Shown one piece after another: positions 43,147-55,600 of a stretch of DNA of 64,000 nt (position 1 is the stretch's first letter; each line of letters begins with the position of its first letter). The notes under the pieces are model-generated. The model made no database searches. It worked only from the letters and a program-made list of their open reading frames with translations, and was not told the DNA's origin. This DNA is from Methanoregula sp964592875 (GTDB lineage: Archaea > Halobacteriota > Methanomicrobia > Methanomicrobiales > Methanospirillaceae), in contig CAZQGG010000001.1 in NCBI GenBank assembly GCA_964592875.1, positions 248,001-312,000 on the forward strand, read 5' to 3'. A program made the translations under genes and the position numbers.

Positions 43147-44256
43147 ATGGCCCGGTTGCATTATATTGACAATCTGCGGTGGATCTGCATCCTGATGCTC
43201 TTCCCCTTCCACGCCGCACTCGTATTTTGCCCGCAATGGTACGGCTTTTATGTCTCTTCCGATTACTCGTCCACCGCTGCACGGGGTCTCGTTATTGCGG
43301 TGGAGCCATGGCTCATGCCGCTGCTCTTCTGCATTGCAGGACTGAGTATGAAATTTGCGTTATCTGAGCGTACGCCTCTTGTGTACCTGAACGAGCGTGT
43401 CAGAAAACTCCTTATCCCGTTCCTTGCAGGGCTGGTCCTCATCTGCCCCGTTATCGCATACTATGCCCTGAAATTCCACACGGGCTACACCGGGAGCTTT
43501 GCAGGTGCGTTTGTACATTTCTTTGGCACGATTGAAACCATGCAGGCCAGGAACGGGATTTTGGGAGATTTCAGCGTTGACCATCTCTGGTTTATCATCT
43601 TCCTGTTTATCATCTCCATCGTAGCACTCGGTCTGATCCTTCTCGGACGGCGCCATGCAGGACTTCACATCAATTTCAACAACGTAAGCCTTCCGGTCCT
43701 GGTTCTTCTGTTTATTCCGGTCTGGCTCCTGAACTTTGCCGGCTTCACGATGACCGGATACTCTCTTGTATCGTATTTCGCCATGTTCCTCATCGGGTAC
43801 TTCCTGCTCGCGATGGATTCCGCTCAGGCCCGGCTGGAAAAGCACTGGGCAGTTCTCCTGGTCGCATGGATCATCATGTCAATCGGTGTGATGTGGACGT
43901 ACGGAATACTCCTTGCACATGAAGAAGTATTCTCCGGGTATTCTGCACTCTACGTCCTGACCGGATGGACCGGTGTCCTTGCCCTCATGGGAGCGGGCAG
44001 GCACCTGTTTGACCTCAGGAACCACTTTGCAACCTACATGGGTGCGGCATCGTATCCGGTGTATATTCTCCACCAGGCAGTACTGGTGGCAATTGCCTAT
44101 TACGTGGTGGTGCTCGCAATCCCCCCGGCACTCCAGTTTCTGGCCATTGTGATCGCGAGTCTCCTTTTGACATTTACCTGCTACGAGATCCTCCGGAGAA
44201 TCTCCGGCGTACGGGTGCTGTTCGGGATTGCCGGCCCCGGTAAGAAACCTGCGTGA
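43147..44256 (+). CDS. Acyltransferase 3 family membrane protein
   Basis: 369 residues with ten predicted membrane helices. The AT3 N-terminus is IDNLRWICILMLFPFHAALVF, with the key His in FPFHA. YMGAASYPVYILHQAVLV near the end matches the conserved last-helix motif. Such proteins transfer acetyl or other acyl groups to surface sugars or lipids. The gene stands alone after tRNA-Thr. Confidence 0.87.
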   Translation: MARLHYIDNLRWICILMLFPFHAALVFCPQWYGFYVSSDYSSTAARGLVIAVEPWLMPLLFCIAGLSMKFALSERTPLVYLNERVRKLLIPFLAGLVLICPVIAYYALKFHTGYTGSFAGAFVHFFGTIETMQARNGILGDFSVDHLWFIIFLFIISIVALGLILLGRRHAGLHINFNNVSLPVLVLLFIPVWLLNFAGFTMTGYSLVSYFAMFLIGYFLLAMDSAQARLEKHWAVLLVAWIIMSIGVMWTYGILLAHEEVFSGYSALYVLTGWTGVLALMGAGRHLFDLRNHFATYMGAASYPVYILHQAVLVAIAYYVVVLAIPPALQFLAIVIASLLLTFTCYEILRRISGVRVLFGIAGPGKKPA

Positions 44257-44449
44257 GTTGTTTATTTTTTTCTCAGGCTATTGAAGATAATAAAGGAAAT
44301 TAAAAAAAATAGCAGCGGTAATTCTGTTGCGAACTACAATGTTACTTTTCATGGTCAACTGGTGGTAAAAATTCCCCGACCATTCATCTGCGCCAGCCCG
44401 GCACTGCTCCCGCTCGCACAAAAATAATCCGGAAAATCGTAGAAAAAAA

Positions 44450-44677
44450 TTATTCGCTCTTCACGTCATCAACAAACCGGGCAATCTTTGCGATCACCGC
44501 ATCGTGGTGATCGAGACTGACAAAGACGCGGTCATCGGAGATACGGATCGTATTCAAAAGGGCTGCATCGTGCAGCGAATCGAACCGGGTGATATTCTGC
44601 TCCGAAAGAAAATCGCGGATCTTCTTTGACTTGGTCTTCTCATATCCTGACAACAGTTTCGGTCTTCCGCGAGGCAT
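44450..44677 (-). CDS. Small basic hypothetical protein
   Basis: 75 residues: a basic N-terminus MPRGRPKLLSGYEKTKSKKI, then predicted helix-strand-helix to VDDVKSE. The AT-hook-like RGRP followed by a compact mixed domain could suit nucleic-acid binding, but no family is recognised. A strong TATA box at 44698-44712 puts the transcript start at the ATG, so it is probably leaderless, which supports a real gene. Confidence 0.6.
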   Translation of the reverse strand: MPRGRPKLLSGYEKTKSKKIRDFLSEQNITRFDSLHDAALLNTIRISDDRVFVSLDHHDAVIAKIARFVDDVKSE

Positions 44678-44697
44678 AGGAAAAAATGGGCGTTAAT

Positions 44698-44712
44698 TCA
44701 TATATATTATTT
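44698..44712 (-). promoter_or_regulatory. TATA box of the 75-residue gene
   Basis: Minus-strand AATAATATATATGAA is centred about 27 nt before the ATG at 44677, the spacing of a leaderless archaeal promoter. Confidence 0.5.
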
Positions 44713-44810
44713 TTTGACCATGGGGTGCATTTCGGGCAGTACGAGCGCCAATGGCTGGAGAAATGCGGTGAATTCCCATTTTAATCCGGAGGAAAAATAA
44801 ATTGCCCGTT

Positions 44811-45011
44811 TTAACGGAGGATCACTATTAAATCGCCGGTGGATGTGACCGCATACCGCTTCACCAGGAGATCGTTTGGCAGCGTACATTCGCTCCCGAA
44901 TACCTCCCGAATTTTTTCCCGCACACGATCGCAGTATCCGCTTCTGGCCGTTCCCTGACGCGCCGGCTCATGACTCGCTATCATACACATTTCAGTTTTC
45001 CGGTACATCAT
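44811..45011 (-). CDS. Small hypothetical protein
   Basis: 66 residues, ending in KRYAVTSTGDLIVILR, with predicted helix (DRVREKIREVFG) then two strands. Codon use in the second half resembles neighbouring genes. Several ATGs (45011, 45008, 44990, 44984) are possible starts and none has a clear ribosome-binding site. The family is not recognised; it could be a small regulator next to the aminotransferase. Confidence 0.4.
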   Translation of the reverse strand: MMYRKTEMCMIASHEPARQGTARSGYCDRVREKIREVFGSECTLPNDLLVKRYAVTSTGDLIVILR

Positions 45012-45104
45012 AAGTGGGCATGGCGCGGGCGGAGCGAAAGTGAGGATTGGGGATCAGTTTAAGGAGATTCTTCTCCAATTCTATTGACACATATCTGGTG
45101 AACC

Positions 45105-46337
45105 ATGAGTCAGCAGGCAGAGTCACCGGCCGGGACCGGATCGTCCACCGGCCGCAGGTACCGGTTTGCAGCACGGATGGCAAAGACGCCCAAATCCTTC
45201 ATCCGCGAGATCCTCAAGGTGACCGAAGATCCCCGGATCATCTCCTTTGCCGGCGGTCTCCCGAACCTGGAGCTGATCGATGTTGAAGGAATCGCCCGTG
45301 CCACAAGAGCCGTACTGGCAGAGGACGGCCGGGTTGCGCTGCAGTACTCAACCACCGAGGGCTACCGCCCGCTCCGCGAGTACATTGCCGCACGGTACAA
45401 AAAACGGCTCGGCCTCAACATTTCACCCGATGAGATCCTGATCACGAACGGCTCGCAGCAGTGCCTTGATCTGATCGGCAAGGTCCTGATCGATAAAGGC
45501 GACCATGTTGCGATCGAACGTCCGGGATACCTGGGCGCCATCCAGGCATTCTCGCTCTACGAGCCGCAGTTCCACGCGGTCCTGCTCCACGAAGATGGCC
45601 CGGACCCGGTCCAGCTCGCTCACGAACTGAAGACCAATACCATCCGGTTGTTCTACGGTGTCCCGAACTCCCAGAACCCGTCGGGCGTCACGTACTCGGA
45701 AGAGCGGCGCAAAGAGATTGCCCATGTGCTCGCCCCGTATGACACGCTCTTTGTCGAAGACGATGCCTATGGCGAACTGAACTTTGACGGGAGCTCATCA
45801 TCATCCATGCGCAGGTTCCTGCCGGACCGGACGATCATCACCGGCTCGTTCTCCAAGATTCTCGCGCCCGGCATGCGGATGGGCTGGGTTGTTGCGCCGC
45901 CCGCGATCATGGAGCAGCTTGTCGTCGCCAAGCAGGCATCCGACCTCCACTCCAATTATCTCTCCCAGCGGATCGCGTACGAGTATCTCATCCATGAGGA
46001 CATCGATGCGAAGATCGCGGTCATCCGGGCAAAGTACCGGGCACACGGGAATCTCATGGCGGGTCTCGTGAAGGAACTGATGCCGGCCTCGGTCACCTGT
46101 ACCATCCCCCGGGGCGGGATGTTCGTCTGGGTCACACTGCCTGACGGGATCTCTTCAATGGAAGTCTTTGAACATGCCCTCAAAGAGCAGGTGGCTGTTC
46201 TGCCCGGCAGCCCGTTCTACACGGACGGGGGCGGCACCAACACCCTGCGACTCAACTTCTCCAACTCAACACCGGAAAAGATCCGGACCGGCATGGAGCG
46301 GCTCGCTAAAGTGATCCGGAACCTTGAGCAGCACTGA
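45105..46337 (+). CDS. PLP-dependent aminotransferase (class I/II)
   Basis: 410 residues, fold type I. Substrate-pocket and cofactor motifs: SFAGGLPNLELID, LQYSTTEGYRPLREYIA, TNGSQQCLDLIGKV, PNSQNPSG, EDDAYGEL, and the Schiff-base Lys in TGSFSKILAPGMRMGW. The pattern is that of 2-aminoadipate/aromatic aminotransferases of the LysN/MocR-like branch. The real amino donor and acceptor are not evident. GGTG lies 4 nt before the ATG. A GGAGATTCTTCTCC inverted repeat at 45062-45075 may be an operator. Confidence 0.88.
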   Translation: MSQQAESPAGTGSSTGRRYRFAARMAKTPKSFIREILKVTEDPRIISFAGGLPNLELIDVEGIARATRAVLAEDGRVALQYSTTEGYRPLREYIAARYKKRLGLNISPDEILITNGSQQCLDLIGKVLIDKGDHVAIERPGYLGAIQAFSLYEPQFHAVLLHEDGPDPVQLAHELKTNTIRLFYGVPNSQNPSGVTYSEERRKEIAHVLAPYDTLFVEDDAYGELNFDGSSSSSMRRFLPDRTIITGSFSKILAPGMRMGWVVAPPAIMEQLVVAKQASDLHSNYLSQRIAYEYLIHEDIDAKIAVIRAKYRAHGNLMAGLVKELMPASVTCTIPRGGMFVWVTLPDGISSMEVFEHALKEQVAVLPGSPFYTDGGGTNTLRLNFSNSTPEKIRTGMERLAKVIRNLEQH

Positions 46338-46518
46338 ATCCGGGCCTTTCCGGTTCTCCCGACATTTTTTTTATTTATCAAAACTTTTTGTAACCTTTTT
46401 GTATTTTTTTCACGGCAGGCTGGCGTTTGTAACCGAACGGACTTAATAGGGATTAAGTATAAAAAGACTATTCATAAGGCAGGAGTATAGTACACGTACC
46501 GGAAAGAGTATAAGGGTC

Positions 46519-46528
46519 CTTTATAAAA
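46519..46528 (+). promoter_or_regulatory. TATA box of the giant TPR gene
   Basis: CTTTATAAAA lies about 100 nt before the ATG, giving an estimated leader of about 75 nt. Weaker TATA-like words lie at 46457-46465 and 46507-46513, so more than one start site is possible. Confidence 0.4.
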
Positions 46529-46624
46529 CCTCTATGCACGCGCGAATATCCGGAACAACCAGGTCCAATACGAGAGATCCCGGCACAACGATACCCGGCA
46601 TGATACCACGAGGTCACAGGATTC

Positions 46625-49600
46625 ATGAACAAGAATGATGCAGAAGCATTGTTGAGACAGGGGATTGAGCTCTATGATCTTGGCCGGTTCCAGGAGGCCA
46701 TCGTCATGTTCGACCGGGGTCTCGCGCTCTACCCCCATCTTGCCAAGGCCTACTACTTCAAGGGGATTGCGCTCTACGATCTCGGGAAATTCGAGGAAGC
46801 GATCGCAGCCTATGACAAAGCAGTTGCCATCGAACCTTCCGATCCCAATGCCTGGTACAATAAGGCGGCAACGCTGGCGCAGATTGGCCGGAACGAAGAT
46901 GCCCTCATTGCCTGCGACCGCCTCCTCTCCCTCCAGTATGACAATGCCGAGGCCTGGATCCTCAAGGGAATTGCGCTCTATGAACTGGGCAAGTTTGCGG
47001 AAGCGATCAATGCCTACGATCATGCGCTGATGGTGGACCCGCGGCACGCGAAGGTCTACTACAACAAGGGGATTGCGCTTGCGGATCTCGGGCGCCACCA
47101 GGAAGCGATCTTCGCCTATTCCAAAGCGATTGAGATTGTGCCCGATTATGCCAGAGCCTATTACAATAAAGGGATCTCGCTCTACGATCTCGGGAAGTAC
47201 GACGAGGCGCTTGCGGCGTTTGACCGGGCGCTCGAACTCGATCCGGAAGATGTCTGGGTCTGGTATTACCGCGCCTTCATTCTCGCAAAAGAGGACCTGA
47301 ATGAAGATGCCGTCCAGTCAGCGGAGGCATTCCTCAAAGTCGAGCCCGGCCATGCGGATATCTGGGCAATCAAGGGGATCTCCTTATACAAGCTCGGCAT
47401 GTATGAGGATGCGGCAACTGCTCTCCGGAAAGCGGCCGAACTGAACAGCGAACTGTCCGATGCCTGGTATTACCTCGGCCTTGCCGATGCCGAGATCGAA
47501 CAGTACGGTGATGCGGTGACCGCGTTCTCGAAGGTCATAGAACTCCAGCCGGAGAATCCCGGCGCACTCATCCAGCGAGGCCTTGCCCATTTCCGGCAGA
47601 AAGAGTACAAGGAAGCCATCACCGATTTCGAGGCAACACTCACCATCGAGCCGGGCAACCTGGAGGCCTGGTACCGGCGCGGGGTGGCCTGCATCAACAC
47701 AAGCCGGTACGAGGAGGCACTCGAATCGTTTACGCGAAGGCTGGCGCTCGAACCCGGCCATGCCGGTTCGGAATATTTTAAGGGAATTGCCCTCACGCGA
47801 CTCGGCCGGCACAAGGATGCGATCGACTCGTTCGAGGCCGCCCTCCGGTTGGATCCCATGTGCTCGTCAGCGGCCTTCCAGGAAGGGATCACGTATGCAG
47901 GTCTCGGGAGGTTTGCAGAAGCGGTCGAGGCCTATGACCGGGCGCTCCGGATCAACCCGGGACTCTCCGATGCCCTGTACCACAAGGGATTCGCGCTCTC
48001 CCGCCTTGGGAGAAACGAGGACGCGGTGCAGGAATACGACCGTACGGTGGCATTCGATCCGAACAATGCGCAGGCCTTCCACCAGAAAGGGCTCCAGCTC
48101 TCAAAGATTGGAAAGTTCAAAGAAGCCGTTGAAGCATTCGATAAGAGCCTGGAGATCCGGCCCGGAAATGCCCAGACCCAGTATGACAAGGGTTCGGCGC
48201 TCGTCAAGCTCGGGCAGTACGAGCAGGCGCTGGACGCCTTTGACCTGGCAGTCAAAACAAACTCGAACTATGTCAATGCCTTTTACCAGAAGGGACTGTC
48301 CCTTGTCCAGCTCCAGCGGCACCTTGAGGCAATCACCGCATTCGAGCGGGCCGCGGAGATCGATCCCACCCACACGCTCGCACTCTACCAGCGGGGCCTG
48401 ACCCTCGTCCGCCTCAACCGGCTCCCGGAAGCGGTGGTCGCATTCGATGCCGTTCTTGCCATCTCCCCGCAGAATACCAATGCCTTAAACGAGAAAGCGC
48501 TGGCCCTCTTCCACCTGCTGCGGTACCAGGACGCTGCAACCTCCTTTGAGGAAGCGCTGGAACAGAACCCGGCCCTCACGAACAGCTGGCTGCACCTGGG
48601 AATTTCACTCGCCCATATCGGCCGGCCTGAAGACGCGATCGCCGCGTTTGACAAGGCACTTGGCCTCAACCCGAAACTGAGCGAGGCATCCATGCGCAAG
48701 GGAATCGCCCTCTACTCGCTGGACCGGTATGAAGAGGCTGTGACCGTCCTCAACCGGGCCCTGGACGACAATGCACGGGATGTCTATGGCTGGTGTTACA
48801 AGGGTCTCGCCCTCCTGGCACTGGAACGGTTTGATGAGGCGATCCGGGCATTCGACCGGACGCTTGAGATCAGCCGCCGCTGTCCCCGGGCCTACTTTGA
48901 GAAAGGCAATGCGCTCCTGAGGCTGGGCAAGCCCCTTGAAGCGGTAGTCTCCTTCGACCAGGCGCTGGAACTTTCTCCGGATGATCCCCGGATCCTGTAC
49001 CAGAAAGGTGTGGCCCTTGCCCAGCGCGAGCGCTACGATGATGCGATCAAGGCCTTTGAGGCAGCGCTGGCACTGGAACCGGAGAATGCATCCGGGTTTT
49101 ATTATCTCGGTATCTCCTATGCCGGGCGGGAACGGTTCGAGGATGCCATCAGGGCCTTCGACAACGCCCTCCTGCTCGATCCGGCTAACGCCCAGGCCTA
49201 CCATTACAAAGGCATTGCCCTGATCCACCGCGAGAAGTTTGATGAGGCGATCAAGGCTTTTTCCAGTGCTATCTCGCTTGATCCGGACAATGCCTCGTCC
49301 CAGTATTACCTGGGGCTTGCCTTCCTCCAGTCCAGGCAGTACGAGAACGCGATCTCTGCATTCTCGCTCGCAACCGAACTCGATTCGTCGCTGACGGAAG
49401 GGTACATGTACCAGGGGCTGGCTCTCGCCGCCCTTGCCCGGTACGAGGAAGCAATTCCGCTCCTTGACCAGAGCCTTACCGTCAACCCCTCGCTGATCGA
49501 TGCCATGATCTGCAAGGCACAATCGCTTGCGAAGCTCGGCCGGTACCCCGAGGTCATTGAGACGGATGATCGGATCCTATCCCTCAACCCCACGCTGGTC

Positions 49601-52600
49601 GCCATCTGGATGCAGAAAGGCGATGCCCTGACGAGCCAGTCCCTGAAGACGGAGGCCGTCAGCGCTTATACCCGGGCACTGGAGATCGATGCTGGTCTTG
49701 CGGAAGGCTGGGTCAAGAAAGGCAGTGCCCTCCTGGATCTCGGGAAGATCCCGGATGCGATCACGGCCTATACCCGGGCGCTTGAGATCAACCCGGCGCT
49801 CTATGATATCTGGATGAAGAAGGGCGATGCGCTCAACCAGATCGGCAAGACCGATGAGGCGATCCTCTCCTATGCAAAGTCCTTAAAGATCGAGCCCGAG
49901 AACGAGTCCGGATGGATCCAGTACGGTCGTGCGCTCTATGACATGGGCCGGTACCAGGATGCCATTGACGCGTTTGACAGTGCCATATCGTTAAACCAGC
50001 GGAGCATCGAGGCGTTCTATTACAAGGGTATGGCCCTCGAAAAGGTGAACCGGTACGAAGGTGCCATCCATGTGTTTGAGATCCTGCTGGAGATCGATCC
50101 GAAGAACGGCGATGCCCAGTACCACAAGGGCCTTGCACTCTCAAAACTGGGTGATCACCGGGATGCCATCGGCAGTTTCGAGAAGACGCTGGCACTCCTT
50201 CCGGAGTTTGCGCCGGCCTGGTACTACAAGGGCCGATCGCTCATCGAGATTGGCCGGTATCCAGATGCCATCACGTCCCTGAACCACGCAATCGGGATCG
50301 AAGCCTCCTACACCGAAGCCTTCTACTTCCTCGGTCTGGCGCTCCTGAAGTCCGGCCAGCCTGCCGAGGCACTCGTTGCGTTCGACCGGAACCTTGCGAA
50401 GGATACGAGCAATGCGCCCGGCCATTTCAACCGGGGCATTGCACTCGAGAAACTCGGGCGGTTCGAAGAGGCGCTGGATGCGTTTGACAAGGCCCTGATC
50501 TATGATCCCGAGAATGCCCTTGCGTTCTACCACAAAGGGAAGGCCTATGCGGACCTGGGCCGGTACAATGACGCGGTCTTTGCTTTTGACACAACCCTCA
50601 ACCTCAAGCCCAAGTACACTGATGCACGCCTGAGGAAGGGGATCGCACTCTACAACCTGAAGAGATACCGGGATGCGATCCATGATTTCGACAAGACCCT
50701 CTTAGAGAACAAGGGCAATGTCCAGGCCCATTATTACAAGGGGCGGGCGTTCTTCGATCTCTCCCAGTACAGCGAGGCAATGGAAGAGTATACCCTGACG
50801 ATCCGGCTCGACCCGAACTTTGCCGATGCCCATTACCATGCGGCCCGGGCCCTTGCGGGACTCGTGCGGTTCGATGACGCGATCCATGAATTCGATCGTG
50901 CCGAGTCCCTTGATCCCAACAATGCCCTGGCCTTCTATTACCACGGGCGTGCCTGTCTGAAAGTTGACCGGCAGAACGATGCCATCCATGTATTCGATAC
51001 CAGTATCTCCTTGAATCCCCGGTATGCCCCGGCTCATTATTACCGCGGTCGTGCACTCGTCTCACTCGGGCGGTACCGGGAAGCGGTGGAATCGTTCGAC
51101 CATGCCCTGGATGTCGATGTATCCTGTGCGGATGCAGCCCTCTGGAAGGCGGATGCTCTCAGGAATCTTGGCGGTAATGACGATGCACTGGCAGCGGCTG
51201 AGGCTGCACTCGCCATCCGGCCGGACTTTGCCGAGGCCTGGCACAGCAAGGGAATCGCCCTTGCAGATCTCGACCGGATCTCCGAGGCCGTGGCAGCCTT
51301 TGACCGTTCGATCGAACTTAACCCTGCCGAGGCAAAGACGCATTTCGATCGCGGTCTTGCCCTGCACCGTCTCGGAAAATACCTTGACGCAGTGGAGTCG
51401 TTCGACCGGGTGCTCACCCTCATCCCGGGCTATGTCCCGGCATTCTATCGCAAGGGGATCGCCCTGTTCGAAGTCGGGATGTTCGATGAAGCGGTGATGG
51501 CCTTTAACATCGCCCTGGACATCAGCCCGGACGATGCAGATATTCTCTACCAGAAAGGGCTTGCCCTCACCCGGCTCGACAAGCACGAGGACGCGATCGA
51601 GGCGTTCGATGCCGCGTATGCCCTTGATACTCGCAGGGCCGATCCCCTGTACCAGAAAGGGCTCGCCCTTGCCGTGATCGGAAACCAGGAAGAGGCAGCA
51701 TCCGCATTCTCTCTGGCGCTGGAGGTTGATCCAGGGAACCGGGACGCACTCTACCACAAGGGTCTGGCCTATGCCGAACTGGGGCGGTTTGAAGAGGCCA
51801 TCGAGTTTTTGACAAAGACGCTTGATGCCAACCCGAAGATTGCGAATGCTTGGCTGATACGAGGATTCTGCCTCTTTGCAGTCGAGCGGTTCTCTGAAGC
51901 GGTACTTTCGTATGCCAATGCTCTCGAACTTGAGCCGAACAATCCCCATACCTGGTTCTACAAAGGGCGGTCCCATCTCAGCCTCGGCAATGATGATGAG
52001 GCGGTAGCAGCCTTCGACCGTGCACTGGCGCTGGTTCCGGAGTTCGGCGAGGCCTTCCATTACAAGGGCATTGCCCTGTTCCGGCTCAAGCGACTCCCTG
52101 AAGCGGCGGCGGCCTTTACCGAGGCGAACCGGATCATGCCGGACTTCACCGAGGCGTTCCTGGAGAATGGCCGGACACTCTCCCTTCTCGGGCGGTTCCG
52201 CGAAGCCGTGCCGGCCTTCGAACAGGTTCTTGCTGCACATCCAAAGGATCTGTCCGCGGCCTATGGGCTGGCCCGGGCACTGGATCATCTCGGTACGTAT
52301 AAGGAGGCCATTGCCGCGTACACGAAAGTGAACCGGATCTCTCCCGACTGCGAGCGGGCATACCTGTACAAAGGGTTTGCCCAGATGCTCAGCCACGCAT
52401 ATGACGATGCGGTGGCTTCGTTCTCCCGGGTGCTTGAGATCAACCCGGCCAATGCCGAGGCATGGCAGGAGAAGGGCCGGGCGCTGGTCATTCTTGAGAA
52501 ATACAATAAAGCTGTCGAAGCATTCGATGGCTTCCTTGCAATAAATCCTGATGCAGCGGAGATCCTGTACGAGAAGGGACTTGCGCTGACCCGGCAGGAT

Positions 52601-55600
52601 CGCAGCGAGGAGGCATATGGGGTATTCAGCCGGTGTATCGAACTTGGTCTGAATACCGCTGAAGTCCACACCGAGCAGGCACTCTCGCTCTTCCGGCTCG
52701 AACGATACGAGGAAGTAATTCCTTCGGCAGATCGGGCGCTTGCCCTTGATCCGCAGGAGTCCCGTGCCCTGCTCGCAAAAGGCGATTCCCTTGCGAATCT
52801 CAAACGATACGAAGAATCCATTGCATCGTTTGACAGCGTGCTCTCCCGGGACCCGGAGAATGAACGGGCTCACCGGGGCCGGGGCGTGGCGCTCGTCCGG
52901 CTCGCCCGGTACGAGGATGCGATCATCGAGCTGGACCGGGCCCTTGAAAATGATACCACCAACTCCGAGTTGCTTTCCTGCAAAGGATACTCCCTCTACC
53001 GGCTCTCCCGGTTCAAGGAAGCGGTGGAGTCCCTGGGCAGGTCGTTAAAGCGCAAGCACCAGAACCCGACCGCCCTGCTCTTCCGGGGAAAAGCCTACCT
53101 CCGTCTGGGCCAAGGTGCCGATGCCCGGTCCATGTTCGAGAAGCTGATCGCGCTTGATGCGAAACATGTGAAGGCCTGGTACTACAAAGGGGTGGCACTC
53201 TCGGTGATGAACCTCCACGAAGAGGCGCTTGCCGCCTTTGAGGACACGGTCACCTTCGATGAAACCTGTGCCCCCGCCTGGTATAACCGGGCCCGGGAAC
53301 TGGGGTCGCTGGGGAAATACGAAGAATCGCTGCCCGCGTTCGATCGGGCGCTTGAATTGCAACCCGACATGTTGGATGCCGCATACCAGAAGGGACTGGT
53401 GCTCGCGATCCTTGGCCGCCACGAAGAGGCCGTAACTGCGTTCGATCGGGCTGCTGCGGCAGGTCTGGACAGCGCCGGGCTGCATTACTATCGAGGGAAC
53501 TCACTCATGCAGCTCGGCCGGTGGCAGGAGGCGGTGACTGCATTTTCAGCGTCCCTTACTCGTGCCCCGGAGGATGCGAATGCCTGGCTTGACAAGGGAT
53601 TTGCCCATTCGAAACTGGGGGAGTTCGAATTAGCGGTCGAGGCATTTGACAAGACTATTCAGTATGATCCCAAATCCGTCCAGGCGATCTACAGCCGGGG
53701 CATGGCACTGGTGGAACTGGGGAAGGTCGCTGAGGCGCTCGCTGCATTTGGCCGGACTCTCGAACTCGACTCCACTTGGTATGATGCCGCATACCAGAAG
53801 GGTTGCATCCTCCTCGCGACCAACAATTTCGACGAGGCCATCCGATCATTTGACTATTCCCTTGAGCATTCCCCGGATTTTGCACAGGCACACTACCATA
53901 AGGGTCTGGCACTTCAGGCACAGGGGAAATACGAGAAGGCCATCCGTTCCTACAAACAGGCACTCACGCAGGATACCTCCATCATCGATGCGGTCTTCCA
54001 GACCGGGCTCTGCTACGCAGGTCTGGGAAAGACCGAGAATGCCCTCAAGGCCTTTGACCGTATGCTGGACCTGACACCGGATAATTTTGCGGTGCTCTTC
54101 CAGAAGAGTCGTGCACTCGCGAAGTTGTCGCGGAACGATGAAGCGCTTACTGCTATCGATCGGGCATTGAACCTGGAGAACAACGATGCAGAGATCTGGG
54201 TGCTCAAAGGCAGCGTTCACTATGATCTCGGAAGACTCGAAGAGTCTCTTGAATCCTTTGACCGGGCCATTGCCCTGACACCTGATGCGGCTGCACCGTG
54301 GTACCTGAAAGGCCGGTCACTGGCGGAATTGTCCCGATACCAGGAAGCTCTTCCATGCTTTGACACCGTGCTAAAAGCCGATGAGACGTGTGCAGGGGCA
54401 TGGCTGAGGAAAGGCAGTGCCCAGCTCTCCCTGGGGCAGTTTGAGCCTGCGGTCACCACACTTGCCCGTGCCCTCGAACTCGATCCAAAGAATGCAAACG
54501 GCTGGTATGATCAGGCAATTGCATTCGCCGAGCTGGGACGGTATGAAGAAGCGGTCGTATCCTGCGATCACGCCATAACGATCAACCGTAAATATACAAA
54601 TGCCTGGTATGACAAGGGGCTTGCTCTCGTCCATCTCGGCCGCGATCGCGATGCAATCCAGGCCTTTGAGAACACCTCTGCCATCGATCCGCACTTCTTC
54701 GGGGCTTTTTACGATAAGGGGCTGGCCCTTGAGCGGCTTTCAATGACAAAGGATGCACTGGTGGCATTCGATGCCGCGCTTGCAATTACCGCATCCTCGG
54801 TACCAGCTCTGTACCACAAAGGGCTTGCCCACTATCATCTCGGGAACTATGAAGATGCCGTGACCGCCCTCGAATCGGCGCTGGATCTGGATCCCTCGCT
54901 CATTGATGCCTGGTACCACATGGGACTGGCACACCGTCACCAGAAGAATTTCCGTGAAGCTGTAGGTGCGCTTGATCAGGCAATCCGGATCAACCCCGGT
55001 TTTTATGAGGCGCATTGCGAGCGCGGGTATAATCTTGCAGACCTGGAGGATTATGCCGCTGCAGTCTCCGAATTCGACCTTGCTCTGGGCATCAATGATA
55101 CGAACAAGGAGCCGCATCTTGCCCGGGGTCTTGCACTGGAGGCACTCGGACAGCCGGAAGAAGCGCTGGAGTCGTTCAACCGGGCCATTCGGATTGACCC
55201 GGCACTGTATGACGGCGTGTATCATCAGGCACTTGCACTAGAACAGCTGGGGCGGTTTGATGAGGCTATCCAAGCATATGATCACCTTCTTTCGTATGAT
55301 CCCGACCGTGCGGAAGCATGGTATCACCGGGGATTATCCTCAGAACACCTTGCCAACGATGAAGATGCCGTTGCTGCCTTTGAGAAGGCCCGCCGGATCG
55401 ATCCGGACAATCTCTCCCTCTTGTTATCCGAGGGTAAAGCACTCTCCCGGATTGGGCAGTTTGATAAGGCTATCCGGATATTCGATATTGCCCTGAAGAT
55501 CCGACCCTCTGATGGAAACCTGTTGCTGGAAAAGGGAATTGCTCTCGCCCATCTCAATCAGCATGATGATGCGGAGAAGGTATTTGCCGAGTCCTCCCGC

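Noticed and set aside
44707..44889. 60-codon minus-strand frame
   Set aside because: It overlaps the other small frame (44811-45011), has a Pro/Cys/His composition typical of shadow frames, and lies downstream of no promoter.
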